Source: Thalassoglobus sp. JC818 (lineage in GTDB: Bacteria; Planctomycetota; Planctomycetia; Planctomycetales; Planctomycetaceae). Taken from it: a stretch of DNA of 64,000 nt. A program made the position numbers and the translations under genes. Below are positions 47,235 to 56,553 of the stretch, one piece after another; within the stretch, counting starts at the first letter, position 1, and the number at the start of each line of letters is the position of its first letter. The notes beneath the pieces are model-generated. The model ran no database searches. It saw only the letters and a list, made by a program, of their open reading frames with translations, and was not told the DNA's origin. The stretch is from NCBI RefSeq assembly GCF_040717535.1, contig NZ_JBFEFI010000003.1:690001-754000 (forward strand). The letters are read 5' to 3'.

Positions 47235-48017
47235 TCAGGAGTCGGACCCGTTGACGACGCGAAGCCATTCGCCAGCCATGAGTTGAGCACCATACGGCGA
47301 CGGATGAACTCCATCCTTTGCCCAGTACTCTGCCGGAGCGTACTGAACGGCTTCGTTGAACATGTCCTGAAAGGCTACGAATCGTGCCCCGAACTTCTCA
47401 GCGATTTCGCGAGATGCTTCGCGAAACGGATTGAATTCCGGCCACCAGGATTCATCGATCACGCCACATTCCAGTAGGAACGGCTCACACACGACAAGTT
47501 TGACTTCTGGAAGCTCTTTGACCGTGCGAGCGAGAAGTGCGTCGTAGTCTTTGCGGTAAGTGGCGATCGTTCCGTCGTAGTTTCCGTTTCGGTGATGCCA
47601 GATATCGTTCACACCGATCAGGATGCTGAGAACTTCCGGTTTGATTTCGAGGCAATCAGCCTCCCAGCGATCAGCGAGTTGGAAAACCTTGTTGCCGCTG
47701 ATGCCACGATTGAAAATCTTGAGCTGGTCGTCTGAGTGAGCAACCAGCATTTGAGACGCCGCCATCCAGGCGTATCCGTTCCCTAGACCGGGTTGCTTGT
47801 TGGGGATGGATGCGGTGTCGCGTTGACGTCCAGCATCGGTAATGGAATCTCCCTGAAACAAGATTGTGCTTCCCGGTTGAATCCAACTTCCCCCTGCGGA
47901 GTCGGTTTTCTGTGCAGAAGCAATCTTCCCCATTCCAACAGCACCGGCGCCAGCTGCTACCGCTTGAATGAACGTTCGTCGATCAAGATTCGATGGTGTC
48001 ATCGGTTTCCTTTTCAC
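47235..48017 (-). CDS. Tat-exported SGNH/GDSL hydrolase
   Basis: 260 residues. A twin-arginine signal (NLDRRTFIQAVAAGAGAVG) is followed by ILFQGDSITDAGR (block I serine), SGNKVFQLADRW (block II glycine), LIGVNDIWHH (block III asparagine) and DGVHPSPYG (block V Asp/His). This is the esterase class that deacetylates polysaccharides. It ends 36 bases before the HAD gene on the same strand and lies in a run of sugar-processing exported proteins. Confidence 0.9.
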   Translation of the reverse strand: MKRKPMTPSNLDRRTFIQAVAAGAGAVGMGKIASAQKTDSAGGSWIQPGSTILFQGDSITDAGRQRDTASIPNKQPGLGNGYAWMAASQMLVAHSDDQLKIFNRGISGNKVFQLADRWEADCLEIKPEVLSILIGVNDIWHHRNGNYDGTIATYRKDYDALLARTVKELPEVKLVVCEPFLLECGVIDESWWPEFNPFREASREIAEKFGARFVAFQDMFNEAVQYAPAEYWAKDGVHPSPYGAQLMAGEWLRVVNGSDS

Positions 48018-48146
48018 TTGATTTCAAAGTGCAGTGGGATTTCTGTAGGTGGATGAAAGCGACTCGCTCATTGTTTTACTTCAGCCAGTCGGCGGTCTCT
48101 TAACTGACTGGTTGCAATGTCAAACAGTGAGGTGAGTGGACCTGAC

Positions 48147-49571
48147 TCATTCTTTGTTTGAGTAATCTTTTTCAGCGTCGCTGTTCGCACACGAGTCAAT
48201 CCAGGCCTGAATTTCTTCGGCCATCGCTTTGACTCGATCTGGATGATCGGCAGCGATGTTTTGTTCTTCGCTGGGATCCGTTGAGAGGTCGTAAAGTTCC
48301 CATGTCTTGCCGGAATCGGACGAGTACAATTTGAACTGGTCGGTCACCCATGATCGCTGTTTCTGGAACTGAAACCCGATCGGTTTGCCTCGCTCAGGAG
48401 AAGAGCCATCAAAGTAGTGGGTCAATGAAACTCCGTCGATTGGTCGGTCATCGGGGTAGGTCAACTCCATCGCTTCGAGAACCGTTGGAAGGTAATCACT
48501 GGTGACAGCAGGAGATGAACATACGGCGCCTGCTGGAACGTGCCCCGGCCACTCCACGATTGCAGGGACGCGCACGCCTCCTTCGTAGAGCGAACGCTTT
48601 CGTCCACGGAATGGAGATGCAGATCCCGGAGCTTTTCCGGACTGCCCTTCCGGTCCGTTGTCGGAGCAAAACCAGATCATGGTGCTCTGGTCGACTCCGA
48701 GAGTTTTCAACGTTGCACGCAGTCGGCCAACCTGTTCATCCAGAGCGGAAATACAGCCGTAGTAATTGCGCTCATACGAGTCATATTTCTCATACGGAGC
48801 AACATGCTCAGGGCCAGCCACGACCGGGAGATGCGGTGCGTGAAACCAGATGGCTGCGAAGAAAGGAGTATCGCCCCTGGCAGCTTGTTCAATGAAGGGG
48901 ATCGCCCGATCCATAATGATTCGAGAGTCGTCACCGTTGAGGTTCTCTTCAACGATTTCGCCTTTCTCGTTCCAGTAGCGGGTTCCATAGGCGACGCCTT
49001 CGCTGCGATCTTTGAGATAGTCCCAACCCTTCTGTCCTCCTCCGGGAGGTTTGATCATTGGGTCGTAAGTGGGGACTTTTGACTCAGTGACGAAGCAGCG
49101 ATCGTATCCGTTCATCTGAGGAGTCGAAAAATGTTCGACTCCTTTCGGGCCTCCCCGATTCGCGTCTTTGATTTCAGTGGTCAATGTCCCGAGGTGCCAC
49201 TTTCCAAAGTGACCGGTTGTGTAACCTTGTTCACGAAGAATTTCAGGCAGCGTGATTTCACCTGCTTTGAGGTGTCCGGTGTTGGCCGAATAGACGCCGT
49301 ATCGATGAGGATGCCGCCCGGTCAGGCACGATCCGCGGGTTGGGCTGCAGACTGATCCAGCGGAGTAAAACCGTTCGAAACGCATTCCCGACTTCGCCAT
49401 CTCGTCGAGATGAGGAGTGTTGATCGGGGAGTCCGGATTGTTGAAGCGAACGTCGCTCCACCCTAGATCATCACACATGACAAGAATGACATTCGGCCGC
49501 TCGGACGAGATCGCCTCCTGGCACCAACACGCGAGGAACGAACCGATGAGCAGAAGTCGCATGAATGTCAT
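48147..49571 (-). CDS. Secreted sulfatase (arylsulfatase family)
   Basis: 474 residues from the ATG at 49571, which opens a signal peptide (MTFMRLLLIGSFLACWCQEA). RPNVILVMCDDLGWSD carries the metal DD and C75-S-P-T-R is the formylglycine motif. GKWHLGTLT, FFAAIWFHAPHLPV and CSDNGPEGQSG are further active-site segments. The upstream 36-residue extension is not leader-like. It is the second of two sulfatases in tandem on this strand. Confidence 0.92.
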   Translation of the reverse strand: MTFMRLLLIGSFLACWCQEAISSERPNVILVMCDDLGWSDVRFNNPDSPINTPHLDEMAKSGMRFERFYSAGSVCSPTRGSCLTGRHPHRYGVYSANTGHLKAGEITLPEILREQGYTTGHFGKWHLGTLTTEIKDANRGGPKGVEHFSTPQMNGYDRCFVTESKVPTYDPMIKPPGGGQKGWDYLKDRSEGVAYGTRYWNEKGEIVEENLNGDDSRIIMDRAIPFIEQAARGDTPFFAAIWFHAPHLPVVAGPEHVAPYEKYDSYERNYYGCISALDEQVGRLRATLKTLGVDQSTMIWFCSDNGPEGQSGKAPGSASPFRGRKRSLYEGGVRVPAIVEWPGHVPAGAVCSSPAVTSDYLPTVLEAMELTYPDDRPIDGVSLTHYFDGSSPERGKPIGFQFQKQRSWVTDQFKLYSSDSGKTWELYDLSTDPSEEQNIAADHPDRVKAMAEEIQAWIDSCANSDAEKDYSNKE

Positions 49572-49618
49572 TGCAGTCCAATCATAAAAATGAAGGTGAG
49601 CGCTGGAAGTCGGACGGA

Positions 49619-51277
49619 CTATTCTTCGGGGGTGTCGGAGGGAATCACACCGTTCGCTTTGAGGTGCTCCTCGAACCATGCGTTAATCGCACTGCGGCTG
49701 GTGGATGGATGATAGTCCGCTTCCGTCTTAGGAAAGTACTGACTCAGATGCTGCGCAAGTTCGAAGTTGACTTCCATCGCAGCCCGGCTGGTTTGAGCAG
49801 GACCGGCGAGATTGTTCCACTCTTCGGGATCGGAAGTGTGGTCATACAACTCGAACCGACCATCTTCGTAGCGAATGAGACGATGAGTTTCAGTACGTAG
49901 TGCGTGATTGCCTTTGGCGTAGGTTGTTAGAATGGCTTCGCGCCAACCATCGACTTGCGGTTGGAAGAGTAACGGGACGAGGCTTTCGCCTTCATTGGAA
50001 GGATTCGCGGGGAGACCACACAACTCGAGCAGAGTTGGATAGATGTCGATGAGTCCCACGGGCAGTTGGTTTCGCCGTATGATTTCACGCGGATCGTTTC
50101 GATGAACGGGCAGCGAGATGATTAGCGGGACGTGAGTCGACTCTTCCCAAAGGCTGTGCTTGGAGACGCGATCTTTCTCGCCGATGTGATAGCCGTGATC
50201 GCTGCACAAAACAATGACCGTATTGTCTGCGTAGTCACTGGCCATGAGTGACTGGAGCACTCGACCAATCTGGAAGTCGACAAAGTTGATGCACGCCAGG
50301 TAAGCCTGAACACACTTTCGATACTGTTCGTCGTTGTTCGCTTGCAGGAAGGCGAGATCCGGATACTTCGGCAACTCGTGAATGCGAATTCCTAGCTCTG
50401 GAATATCGTTTTGGTCCTCTCGATAGAACTTGGGAAGGACGACACTTTCGAGAGGAAATTGTTCGAACCACTTCTCCGGGACGTAAAACGGAACGTGTGG
50501 CCGAACCATGCCGACCGCGAGAAAGAACGGTTTGTCGTGATCGCTTTCCAGTTGCTCGATCGCCCAGCTTGCCGAGCGGAAATCGGGCATTTGTTCATCT
50601 CGTTCGGGAAAGGCTCCCCAATCGGTTTGTGTGCCTGAATACGGGCTTGAAGGAAGTTCGTAATTGAAGCGTTTTCCCCCCTCAGGTTTTGGGCCGAATC
50701 CATCTTTCCAGCCCCCGTATTTCTGAAAAGCCACGTCTTCGGGATACCCGTGAGTGATCTTTCCCACGCCGAGCGTTTCGTAACCATTTTGAGCGAAGTA
50801 CTCAGGCAGCAGTTTGCCGCGGAAGTGCTCTTCGTCTTTCCCGAGATTGTCTTTTGTTGGCTGTTGATAAACCCCGGTTGTGTGAGGGAAGAGCCCTGAC
50901 AGCATCGACGCACGCGACGGACCACAAATCGGGCCCTGGCAATGTGCGTTCATGAACAACACACCTTCGCGTGAAAGTGCATCAATGTTCGGAGTCTGAG
51001 TTCCGGGATGCCCACGCATGCATCCAATCCAGTCGTTCAAGTCGTCGACCATGATCAGTAGAACGTTCGGCTTGGGCCGTGCTTCGCGATCCGATTCTTC
51101 GGCAGTTTGCTGTTCCTCCTGTGCTTTGCTGATTCCGTTCAATGAGAGCAAGCAGATGAGTGCAGCGAGCAGGGACCACTTTGCGAATGAACGTCGAGGA
51201 TGTACCGCTTGAGAGTATGTGGGGCGCCTCGATGAGTTCGTGAACTTTCGACGTTCACCCGAAAAAGCAAGAAACAT
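49619..51277 (-). CDS. Secreted sulfatase (iduronate-2-sulfatase-like)
   Basis: 552 residues. A long basic N terminus leads to a signal helix (about 33-52). KPNVLLIMVDDLNDWIGCM carries the metal DD, and C118-G-P-S-R is the formylglycine site. GKITHGYPE, PFFLAVGMVRPHVPFYV, CSDHGYHIGEKDRVSKHSLW and LYDHTSDPEEWNNLA complete the iduronate-2-sulfatase-like pattern. It ends 47 bases before the start of the next sulfatase gene, so the pair is probably co-transcribed. Substrate unknown. Confidence 0.92.
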   Translation of the reverse strand: MFLAFSGERRKFTNSSRRPTYSQAVHPRRSFAKWSLLAALICLLSLNGISKAQEEQQTAEESDREARPKPNVLLIMVDDLNDWIGCMRGHPGTQTPNIDALSREGVLFMNAHCQGPICGPSRASMLSGLFPHTTGVYQQPTKDNLGKDEEHFRGKLLPEYFAQNGYETLGVGKITHGYPEDVAFQKYGGWKDGFGPKPEGGKRFNYELPSSPYSGTQTDWGAFPERDEQMPDFRSASWAIEQLESDHDKPFFLAVGMVRPHVPFYVPEKWFEQFPLESVVLPKFYREDQNDIPELGIRIHELPKYPDLAFLQANNDEQYRKCVQAYLACINFVDFQIGRVLQSLMASDYADNTVIVLCSDHGYHIGEKDRVSKHSLWEESTHVPLIISLPVHRNDPREIIRRNQLPVGLIDIYPTLLELCGLPANPSNEGESLVPLLFQPQVDGWREAILTTYAKGNHALRTETHRLIRYEDGRFELYDHTSDPEEWNNLAGPAQTSRAAMEVNFELAQHLSQYFPKTEADYHPSTSRSAINAWFEEHLKANGVIPSDTPEE

Positions 51278-51616
51278 ATGAACAACCTGTTGGTATCTCG
51301 ATCAATGCAGCCCTCGACAATACACGAGACTTACCATCGCTTTCAATGAACGCGAACAGCACGCGCAGAAACCGCTTCCCCCTCAGGGCGTGTACTGACC
51401 GTTCCGATTGAAACAGCACACATTTCGAAATGAGATTCCAACCAAATCAGGAGCTTCGAGTTTGATACTCTCTGGCAGGTTCAGGAACACGATGCGAGAA
51501 AAGATCGTCGATTGCGGATGCGATCATGCAGCCTGATCAAGTTGTTGGAGCGTCTTGGAGATTGCTTCAACTCAGAATGTGATCGTCACGCAGAAAGACT
51601 ATCCGGGTGAGTGAGC
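51278..51616. other. Intergenic region upstream of the sulfatase pair
   Basis: 339 bases between the stop of the CARDB/DUF11-like gene and the sulfatase start, both minus strand. It should hold the promoter of the sulfatase pair. I see no gene, repeat or strong hairpin. Confidence 0.4.
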
Positions 51617-53245
51617 TTATTTCAGAGAAGTTGCTTTCCACTCAGCTGCAAACTCGCCTCTGCTAATTGCTTGGTGAGATCGGGGCGATCTGACTGACGA
51701 AATTGGGCGGCTGGCTTGCCGTTGCTCGCGATGCTGAACAACTGGGATCACGAGGTCGCGTGAATCGGTTTCCGTCTTCTGAAGTGTCAGAGAAGTATGC
51801 AGAAGACCTTGCCCGGTGTTCTTTGTCCGAGCGCGTAGAACGGCGTGGCGTGCTTCCCCCGGTTCCAGTCGATCGATGGTGTGCTGCACCGTTTCGCCAT
51901 GCTTGTGACGAAACTCATCGGACAATTTCACGACCAGTAAGACGTTCTCAGCGGGGGCATTTCCAATGTTCGTGACTGTAAAATCGAGGCTTAGGTTTTC
52001 CCCAACCTCAAGCGTTGAAGGGTCTTCGATGACGAGTTCCAAGAGTGGGGCTCGCACCGGTTCAACGACTGGCTCTTCGATCATCGGTTCCATCGGTGCC
52101 GTTTCGACTGGACGAGCGATGGGAGGTGGTGTCGTTGCGAGAGGTTCTTCGGGCATTGCCGGTTCAGGCTTCGGTTGCGGCTCGCTGACTTTTTCTGGCT
52201 CGGGAAACACGGGCAGAATTTCTTCTTCGTCTTCTGCGAGAAGGACGGGCGGTTGAGAATCTTCTTCCGGAGGCAGTTCAACGGTGGCGAGTGCGCCAAT
52301 CGACGAGACTACTCGGGCAGTCGTGTGTGTTTCGATCGTAGAGCTTTGCGACGGCAGAACGCTTACACTCAGTTCCCGCGTTTCGCCTGCTGCGAGGCTT
52401 TCTATTGTCCACTGCAAAGAAGAACCATTGATCGCTGCCAAAGGGCGAACACTTTGAACATCTTCCATCGACGAGAGTTGCTCGTTCACAACCACCGCAT
52501 CGATGTCGTTCAGCGATTCGTTCGTCACCAGAATCCGATAAGTGGAAACTTCTCCTTTGAGCATCACTTCAGGGAGAATCTTTTCGATCACAATTCCGGA
52601 TTGCAGGGTTGAGGTGAACCTTTCAAACGGAGTCAGGACATCTCGCGAAACGACTTGCAACAGCGGTTGCACCGGTGGAGCCATTCCGGAATCGAGATAA
52701 GACTCTGAAGGAGGAGAAGTCCGAGTATTGAATGCCATCGCCGACCAGTTGTCGGGGATCAACTGTTGCGGTAGTCGAACCGGTCGAGCGACCGACATTG
52801 CAATTTCTCTCTGGTCCCATGGAGAACGAAATCGAGTTCTGTCGAAAGTCGAGGCTGAGAAGTCAGGACGCTGAGGAGGCGGTTCTGCAGGCAGACCGAG
52901 GTCGGGAAAGACGAGGTCTTGTTTCGGAATCGCGGGCTCGTCGACGGCCAGAGTCGGAGTCAGTTCTTCTTCAGCAGAATCAGGCATGCTCAGAAGCGCG
53001 CGTGCAGAGTTCTCCTGCATTTGTGAATCGGCAGAGAGCCTCGGTCCCTGAAGAAAGAACAGAAACACCGCCATCATAATTCCGGCGACACCAGCAATGG
53101 CACCTATTGACCAGACCGGTTCCCAAGTGTCATCGCCCTTCAGCCACCAGAGACATCGCAGAATTCCCCGCTTAACAGCGATCGCCAGCGCAGCCACCTC
53201 CGGAAAGAGATGACGTGGACGTGGGATAGGTTCAGGTTTCTGCAT
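51617..53245 (-). CDS. Membrane-anchored protein with DUF11/CARDB-like domains
   Basis: 542 residues. A cytoplasmic N terminus precedes one helix at about 47-66 (IGAIAGVAGIMMAVFLFFL). The periplasmic part has a DUF11-like immunoglobulin-fold domain (about 205-310: TYRILVTNESLNDIDAVVV), a proline/glutamate-rich linker, and a second CARDB/DUF11-like domain (about 400-500: LDFTVTNIGNAPAENVLLVV). Such domains mediate adhesion or act as spacers. Enzymatic motifs are absent. Confidence 0.7.
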   Translation of the reverse strand: MQKPEPIPRPRHLFPEVAALAIAVKRGILRCLWWLKGDDTWEPVWSIGAIAGVAGIMMAVFLFFLQGPRLSADSQMQENSARALLSMPDSAEEELTPTLAVDEPAIPKQDLVFPDLGLPAEPPPQRPDFSASTFDRTRFRSPWDQREIAMSVARPVRLPQQLIPDNWSAMAFNTRTSPPSESYLDSGMAPPVQPLLQVVSRDVLTPFERFTSTLQSGIVIEKILPEVMLKGEVSTYRILVTNESLNDIDAVVVNEQLSSMEDVQSVRPLAAINGSSLQWTIESLAAGETRELSVSVLPSQSSTIETHTTARVVSSIGALATVELPPEEDSQPPVLLAEDEEEILPVFPEPEKVSEPQPKPEPAMPEEPLATTPPPIARPVETAPMEPMIEEPVVEPVRAPLLELVIEDPSTLEVGENLSLDFTVTNIGNAPAENVLLVVKLSDEFRHKHGETVQHTIDRLEPGEARHAVLRARTKNTGQGLLHTSLTLQKTETDSRDLVIPVVQHREQRQASRPISSVRSPRSHQAISRGEFAAEWKATSLK

Positions 53246-53408
53246 CGTGATCCTCCGATGATCATACGATCACTATGTCGTTTGGGACATCAGACAATAA
53301 GCGATCGGAAATCCGTCTTGGACGCGATATTACTAGCAAAAATTGCCGATGGCGAGAATAGAGCATTCACAAATGCCCTCCCGGCTCAAGAAAAAACGAT
53401 CCGGCTGG

Positions 53409-53960
53409 TCAAAACTCGCGGAGAATTTCTTGTTTGGGCAATTCTTGAATCGACCAGATTGCGAGACGTGCTGCCTTCGCGGACTCCTCTGCCTTGAGGA
53501 ACCTGCGTTTGTAGTCGCCTCGATAGGGGTATTGTGGCTCTGCCGTTGCCAATCCGGCAGCGACTAGCTCTTCGTTGAGCATGCGATCATTGACGAAAAC
53601 GAAGGCGAGAATTCTTCCGTAGTTGTCAAATCGTTCTCGGTCAAATTCAAGCCGCACATCGCCTGACTGTATGAAACGTTCTGTGAATTGAGTCGCTTCC
53701 AGCCCGAACGGTTGCGGAGGGAGATCCGGGTGTTTGGTTTCGGGAGTGTCGACTCCGAGAAGCCGCAATCGGGCACCTGAGTCGAGCAGCAAGGTGTCCC
53801 CATCGACAACGCGCGCCACAACGACGTTCTCGTAAGTCGCGACTGGAGCCTGTTGTTGCTGCTCCGAAACAGAGTAGAGCCGATACGCAATCCACAGGAT
53901 CAAGAGGACGAAGAGAACTGGTCCGGTCCTGGATGGACGACGAAAACGCTTTCGGCTCAT
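53409..53960 (-). CDS. Thermonuclease-family (SNase) nuclease with N-terminal anchor
   Basis: 183 residues. One hydrophobic helix (FVLLILWIAYRLYSV) near the start, so it is anchored with the nuclease domain outside. VVDGDTLLLDSGARLRLLGVDTPE gives the metal-binding Asp and catalytic Arg, and EFDRERFDNYGRILAFVF the second Arg. A calcium-dependent DNA/RNA nuclease for scavenging is the likely role. Other uses are possible. Confidence 0.9.
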   Translation of the reverse strand: MSRKRFRRPSRTGPVLFVLLILWIAYRLYSVSEQQQQAPVATYENVVVARVVDGDTLLLDSGARLRLLGVDTPETKHPDLPPQPFGLEATQFTERFIQSGDVRLEFDRERFDNYGRILAFVFVNDRMLNEELVAAGLATAEPQYPYRGDYKRRFLKAEESAKAARLAIWSIQELPKQEILREF

Positions 53961-54254
53961 GGCTGATCATTCCCGCGACGAACTCTTAGAGCGTTTTTCG
54001 ACTTGGTGTGCACGATCTCGTACGAGCAAGCTCGGCGTTTCGGCTTGTGAAACATCGAAACCGAGTGCACAGGAAAGAGCAACTTGCTCTTGGCGATCCA
54101 TGCTTTGTCGAATGATCGTCAGTGGTGTGAGAAGAGAAGCTGGCAGTCTATCGGAGTGAGCACAGGAAGTGTCTGTGTCGTCGCCGGTGTACTTCTCTTC
54201 TCAACAGTGAGCGATTGCCTGTTTGAATCGCTGCGAACCAGAGTTGAAGATGCT
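53961..54254. other. Intergenic region carrying dispersed repeat copy A
   Basis: 294 bases between the nuclease start (-) and the stop of the zinc-ribbon gene (-). It holds the structured repeat at 54003-54090. The rest shows no gene. Confidence 0.5.
54003..54090 (-). repeat. Dispersed structured repeat, copy A
   Basis: Read on the minus strand it begins AGAGCAAGTTGCTCTTTCC (an imperfect palindrome), then TGCACTCGG, TTTCG, TGTTTCA, an inner palindrome CTCGTACGAG and a closing GTGCACA. Outer stem TGTGCAC / GTGCACA and inner CTCGG...CCGAG arms form a branched fold. A second copy lies at 60695-60780 on the other strand. No encoded protein. Confidence 0.75.
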
Positions 54255-54554
54255 CTAGTTCTCGCTGTACCGGACGGCCCGAGTCATTTTCGGATGTAGC
54301 GGCGTTTTCGCAAAGCGATGTGCGCAGGCCGTGCAGAAGTCGAACTTCATTCTTTTCGGGCCGGTTTCTTCGAGCTCAAATTCTTTCGTGGAGCCCATTT
54401 TGGAGATCTCTTCTCCGATCTGTTGAAGATGATCGATGTCGAGATCCTCTTCAGTCAGTTCATCTGGATCATGAACTGGAGTGATTTCAATGTTCGCTTC
54501 GTATCGTTCTTTTCCCAGCGACTTTCCGCAGAGATCGCACGAGTAGTGGATCAT
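54255..54554 (-). CDS. Small zinc-ribbon protein
   Basis: 99 residues. C-D-L-C near the N terminus (YSCDLCGKSLG) and C-T-A-C near the C terminus (FDFCTACAHRF) make a likely four-cysteine zinc site with an acidic spacer between. It resembles small conserved planctomycete proteins of unknown role. It sits between the cyclase and nuclease genes on the same strand, with about 180 and 290 base gaps. Confidence 0.75.
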   Translation of the reverse strand: MIHYSCDLCGKSLGKERYEANIEITPVHDPDELTEEDLDIDHLQQIGEEISKMGSTKEFELEETGPKRMKFDFCTACAHRFAKTPLHPKMTRAVRYSEN

Positions 54555-54737
54555 ATTTATTCAGACCTCGATCGAGGATGATTGGCAGTAAATTGCAGTC
54601 AGAATGATTGACCATCAGAAGTGATGGAGCTGACGTGTTCCCGAATTTAACCAAAAAATGACGGTGGGGTGTAGTCTCTCTTCTGCGAATTTTAACAGTT
54701 GAGAATCTTCCACGATGCCATTGAGAGTCTTTGCAGC

Positions 54738-56516
54738 CTATTTGCTTGGCAGTTCGATCACGCCTTTCCAGTTCGACGGGGCCCGACGATTGCTCTGCGT
54801 GATCGTAGCCAAGAGGAAGTCTTGAGCTTGATCACTGGATGGCATGGAGTGCAGGGATCGATAGGCGGCTTCCCAGTCTCCATCAACGAATTGCTGGACG
54901 CCTTCTTCGTAGTTCTCGATAAGCGTGTCCGTCAATTCTGAGTCTTCACCAAATGGCGGAAGTAGTTCGCTGACGGAGAGAACATTTTCCAACCCGTACG
55001 GCAGGACGCGAGCGAGCGTTCTCACTCGACCTTCTTCGGGAGTGAGTCCTTTGCGAGCCAGTTGTGCTGTTGCATCGTCCATGACAATCGGGACGCGCAG
55101 CTTCTTCGTCAGTCCTTCTAGTCGACTTGCAAGATTCACCACTGGACCGAACACGGTGACAGCCATTCGTCCGCTCGTTCCGATTTGCCCTGCCACAGCG
55201 CGGCCGTGAGCGATCCCGATTCCCATCTGAAAATCGGTCAACGGATGATTGGGATCACGGTGGATTTTCGCAAACGCGCGGCGGATGGAAACCGCTGCGC
55301 GACAGGCTTTCAGCGGGGAGTCTTCCGAAGCAAATGGCCATCCCCAGAAGCCGAGTACAGCGTCTCCCAGAAAGTCTCCAGTCACTCCACCGAAACCAAG
55401 GATCTCCTGAGACATCACTTCCAGAGCACCGTTCACCCGATTGAGCAAACCGGTGAGATCATCACTCGAAACTTCTGCACGTTGACTGAATCCACGCAAG
55501 TCGCAAAAGAGAACGGTGACATCGCACTCGCGCGGTTTCAGGAGATCAATGTTCAGTTCGCGTCCGTGTCCTGTTTCTTCGAGTGCTGTCAGAATGGGAG
55601 GCGAAAGGAACCGCCTGAGAACGGAAAGCTGGCCTTCGAGCCGGTTCATCTTTTGAGAACTGCTTATGACCTCGCCGACGAGTTGTGTAAATCGGACGTC
55701 CGATTGAATCGTCTTTCTCGTGGGATTTGCTTCTAGAATGGGCGAGTCCAGCTTGCCAGTCACGTAGATGCACCAGCTTTCACGGTCCGAGACTGTGAAC
55801 GGAACGCAGAACGCCCAGTCCAGCTCCGGGGCCATCGTATACTGTTCGGTCGTCGTTTGGTTCTTCTCCCAGATGTGCATCACTGATCGGTCATCCTGAA
55901 GTGAATCACGCACCAGTCGCACGCTCGGTTTGAATGGTCCCTGAGTTTCGTTGCGGCGGTCCCAGGCATGAATATCGATGCTTCCGGAATCGTTTAGTGA
56001 AACGACAGCGGCGCCCTCTGAGTACCGGATTCCAGCCAGAATCATCGCCACGAGTTGCGTCGCACATTCTGAACGAGACATCGATTCGCGAATCAGTTCC
56101 GGCAGCCGGGCGAGAGCTTCCAGTCGTCGGTCTGCATCTTCGAACTGAACTTGTCTCAGTTCCTGCTGAGTGAACACCAGTTCCTGAAACGGTCCGCTGG
56201 GGGAAGTTGATGATGGAGCGATCTTGTTGAGGAAGAAACTCGTTGTGCCGACCACAAATCGTTCGGGAGCAGAGTGTCGTCCCGGCTTGAGGGCCACTCC
56301 GTGTGAGAAGACGGGATTTCTGGCTGCTTCAGAAATTAGAAGCTGGGGAGTTCCGTTTTCGACGAGTAGCTGAAAGTGTTGTCGTGAGAGTTGGTTTTCC
56401 CAGGCGACTGGCAAATCGCAGTCGACGGACCGCCCGACCGTATAGGCCCGTTGATCTTCGAGACGCTGTCTCCAGCGCTGTCTAGGGTCATTCCCTTGTG
56501 CGATCAGTTGCCACAT
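54738..56516 (-). CDS. FHA-GAF-class III adenylate/guanylate cyclase
   Basis: 592 residues from the ATG at 56516, with GAGAG upstream; a GTG three codons earlier is possible. An N-terminal FHA domain (YTVGRSVDCDLPV, NQLSRQHFQLL) binds phosphothreonine. A GAF-like region (about 130-290) follows. Then a class III cyclase domain with VTVLFCDLRGFS (metal Asp), GGVTGDFLGDAVLGFWG (second Asp) and MGIGIAHGRAVAGQIG. It would make cAMP or cGMP under control of a phosphoprotein and a small ligand. No transmembrane helix. It is monocistronic, 38 bases from the rlmN stop. Confidence 0.88.
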   Translation of the reverse strand: MWQLIAQGNDPRQRWRQRLEDQRAYTVGRSVDCDLPVAWENQLSRQHFQLLVENGTPQLLISEAARNPVFSHGVALKPGRHSAPERFVVGTTSFFLNKIAPSSTSPSGPFQELVFTQQELRQVQFEDADRRLEALARLPELIRESMSRSECATQLVAMILAGIRYSEGAAVVSLNDSGSIDIHAWDRRNETQGPFKPSVRLVRDSLQDDRSVMHIWEKNQTTTEQYTMAPELDWAFCVPFTVSDRESWCIYVTGKLDSPILEANPTRKTIQSDVRFTQLVGEVISSSQKMNRLEGQLSVLRRFLSPPILTALEETGHGRELNIDLLKPRECDVTVLFCDLRGFSQRAEVSSDDLTGLLNRVNGALEVMSQEILGFGGVTGDFLGDAVLGFWGWPFASEDSPLKACRAAVSIRRAFAKIHRDPNHPLTDFQMGIGIAHGRAVAGQIGTSGRMAVTVFGPVVNLASRLEGLTKKLRVPIVMDDATAQLARKGLTPEEGRVRTLARVLPYGLENVLSVSELLPPFGEDSELTDTLIENYEEGVQQFVDGDWEAAYRSLHSMPSSDQAQDFLLATITQSNRRAPSNWKGVIELPSK

Positions 56517-56553
56517 ATGCAACACTCTCGGTCGAGTTCTGCGTTGAACTGAA

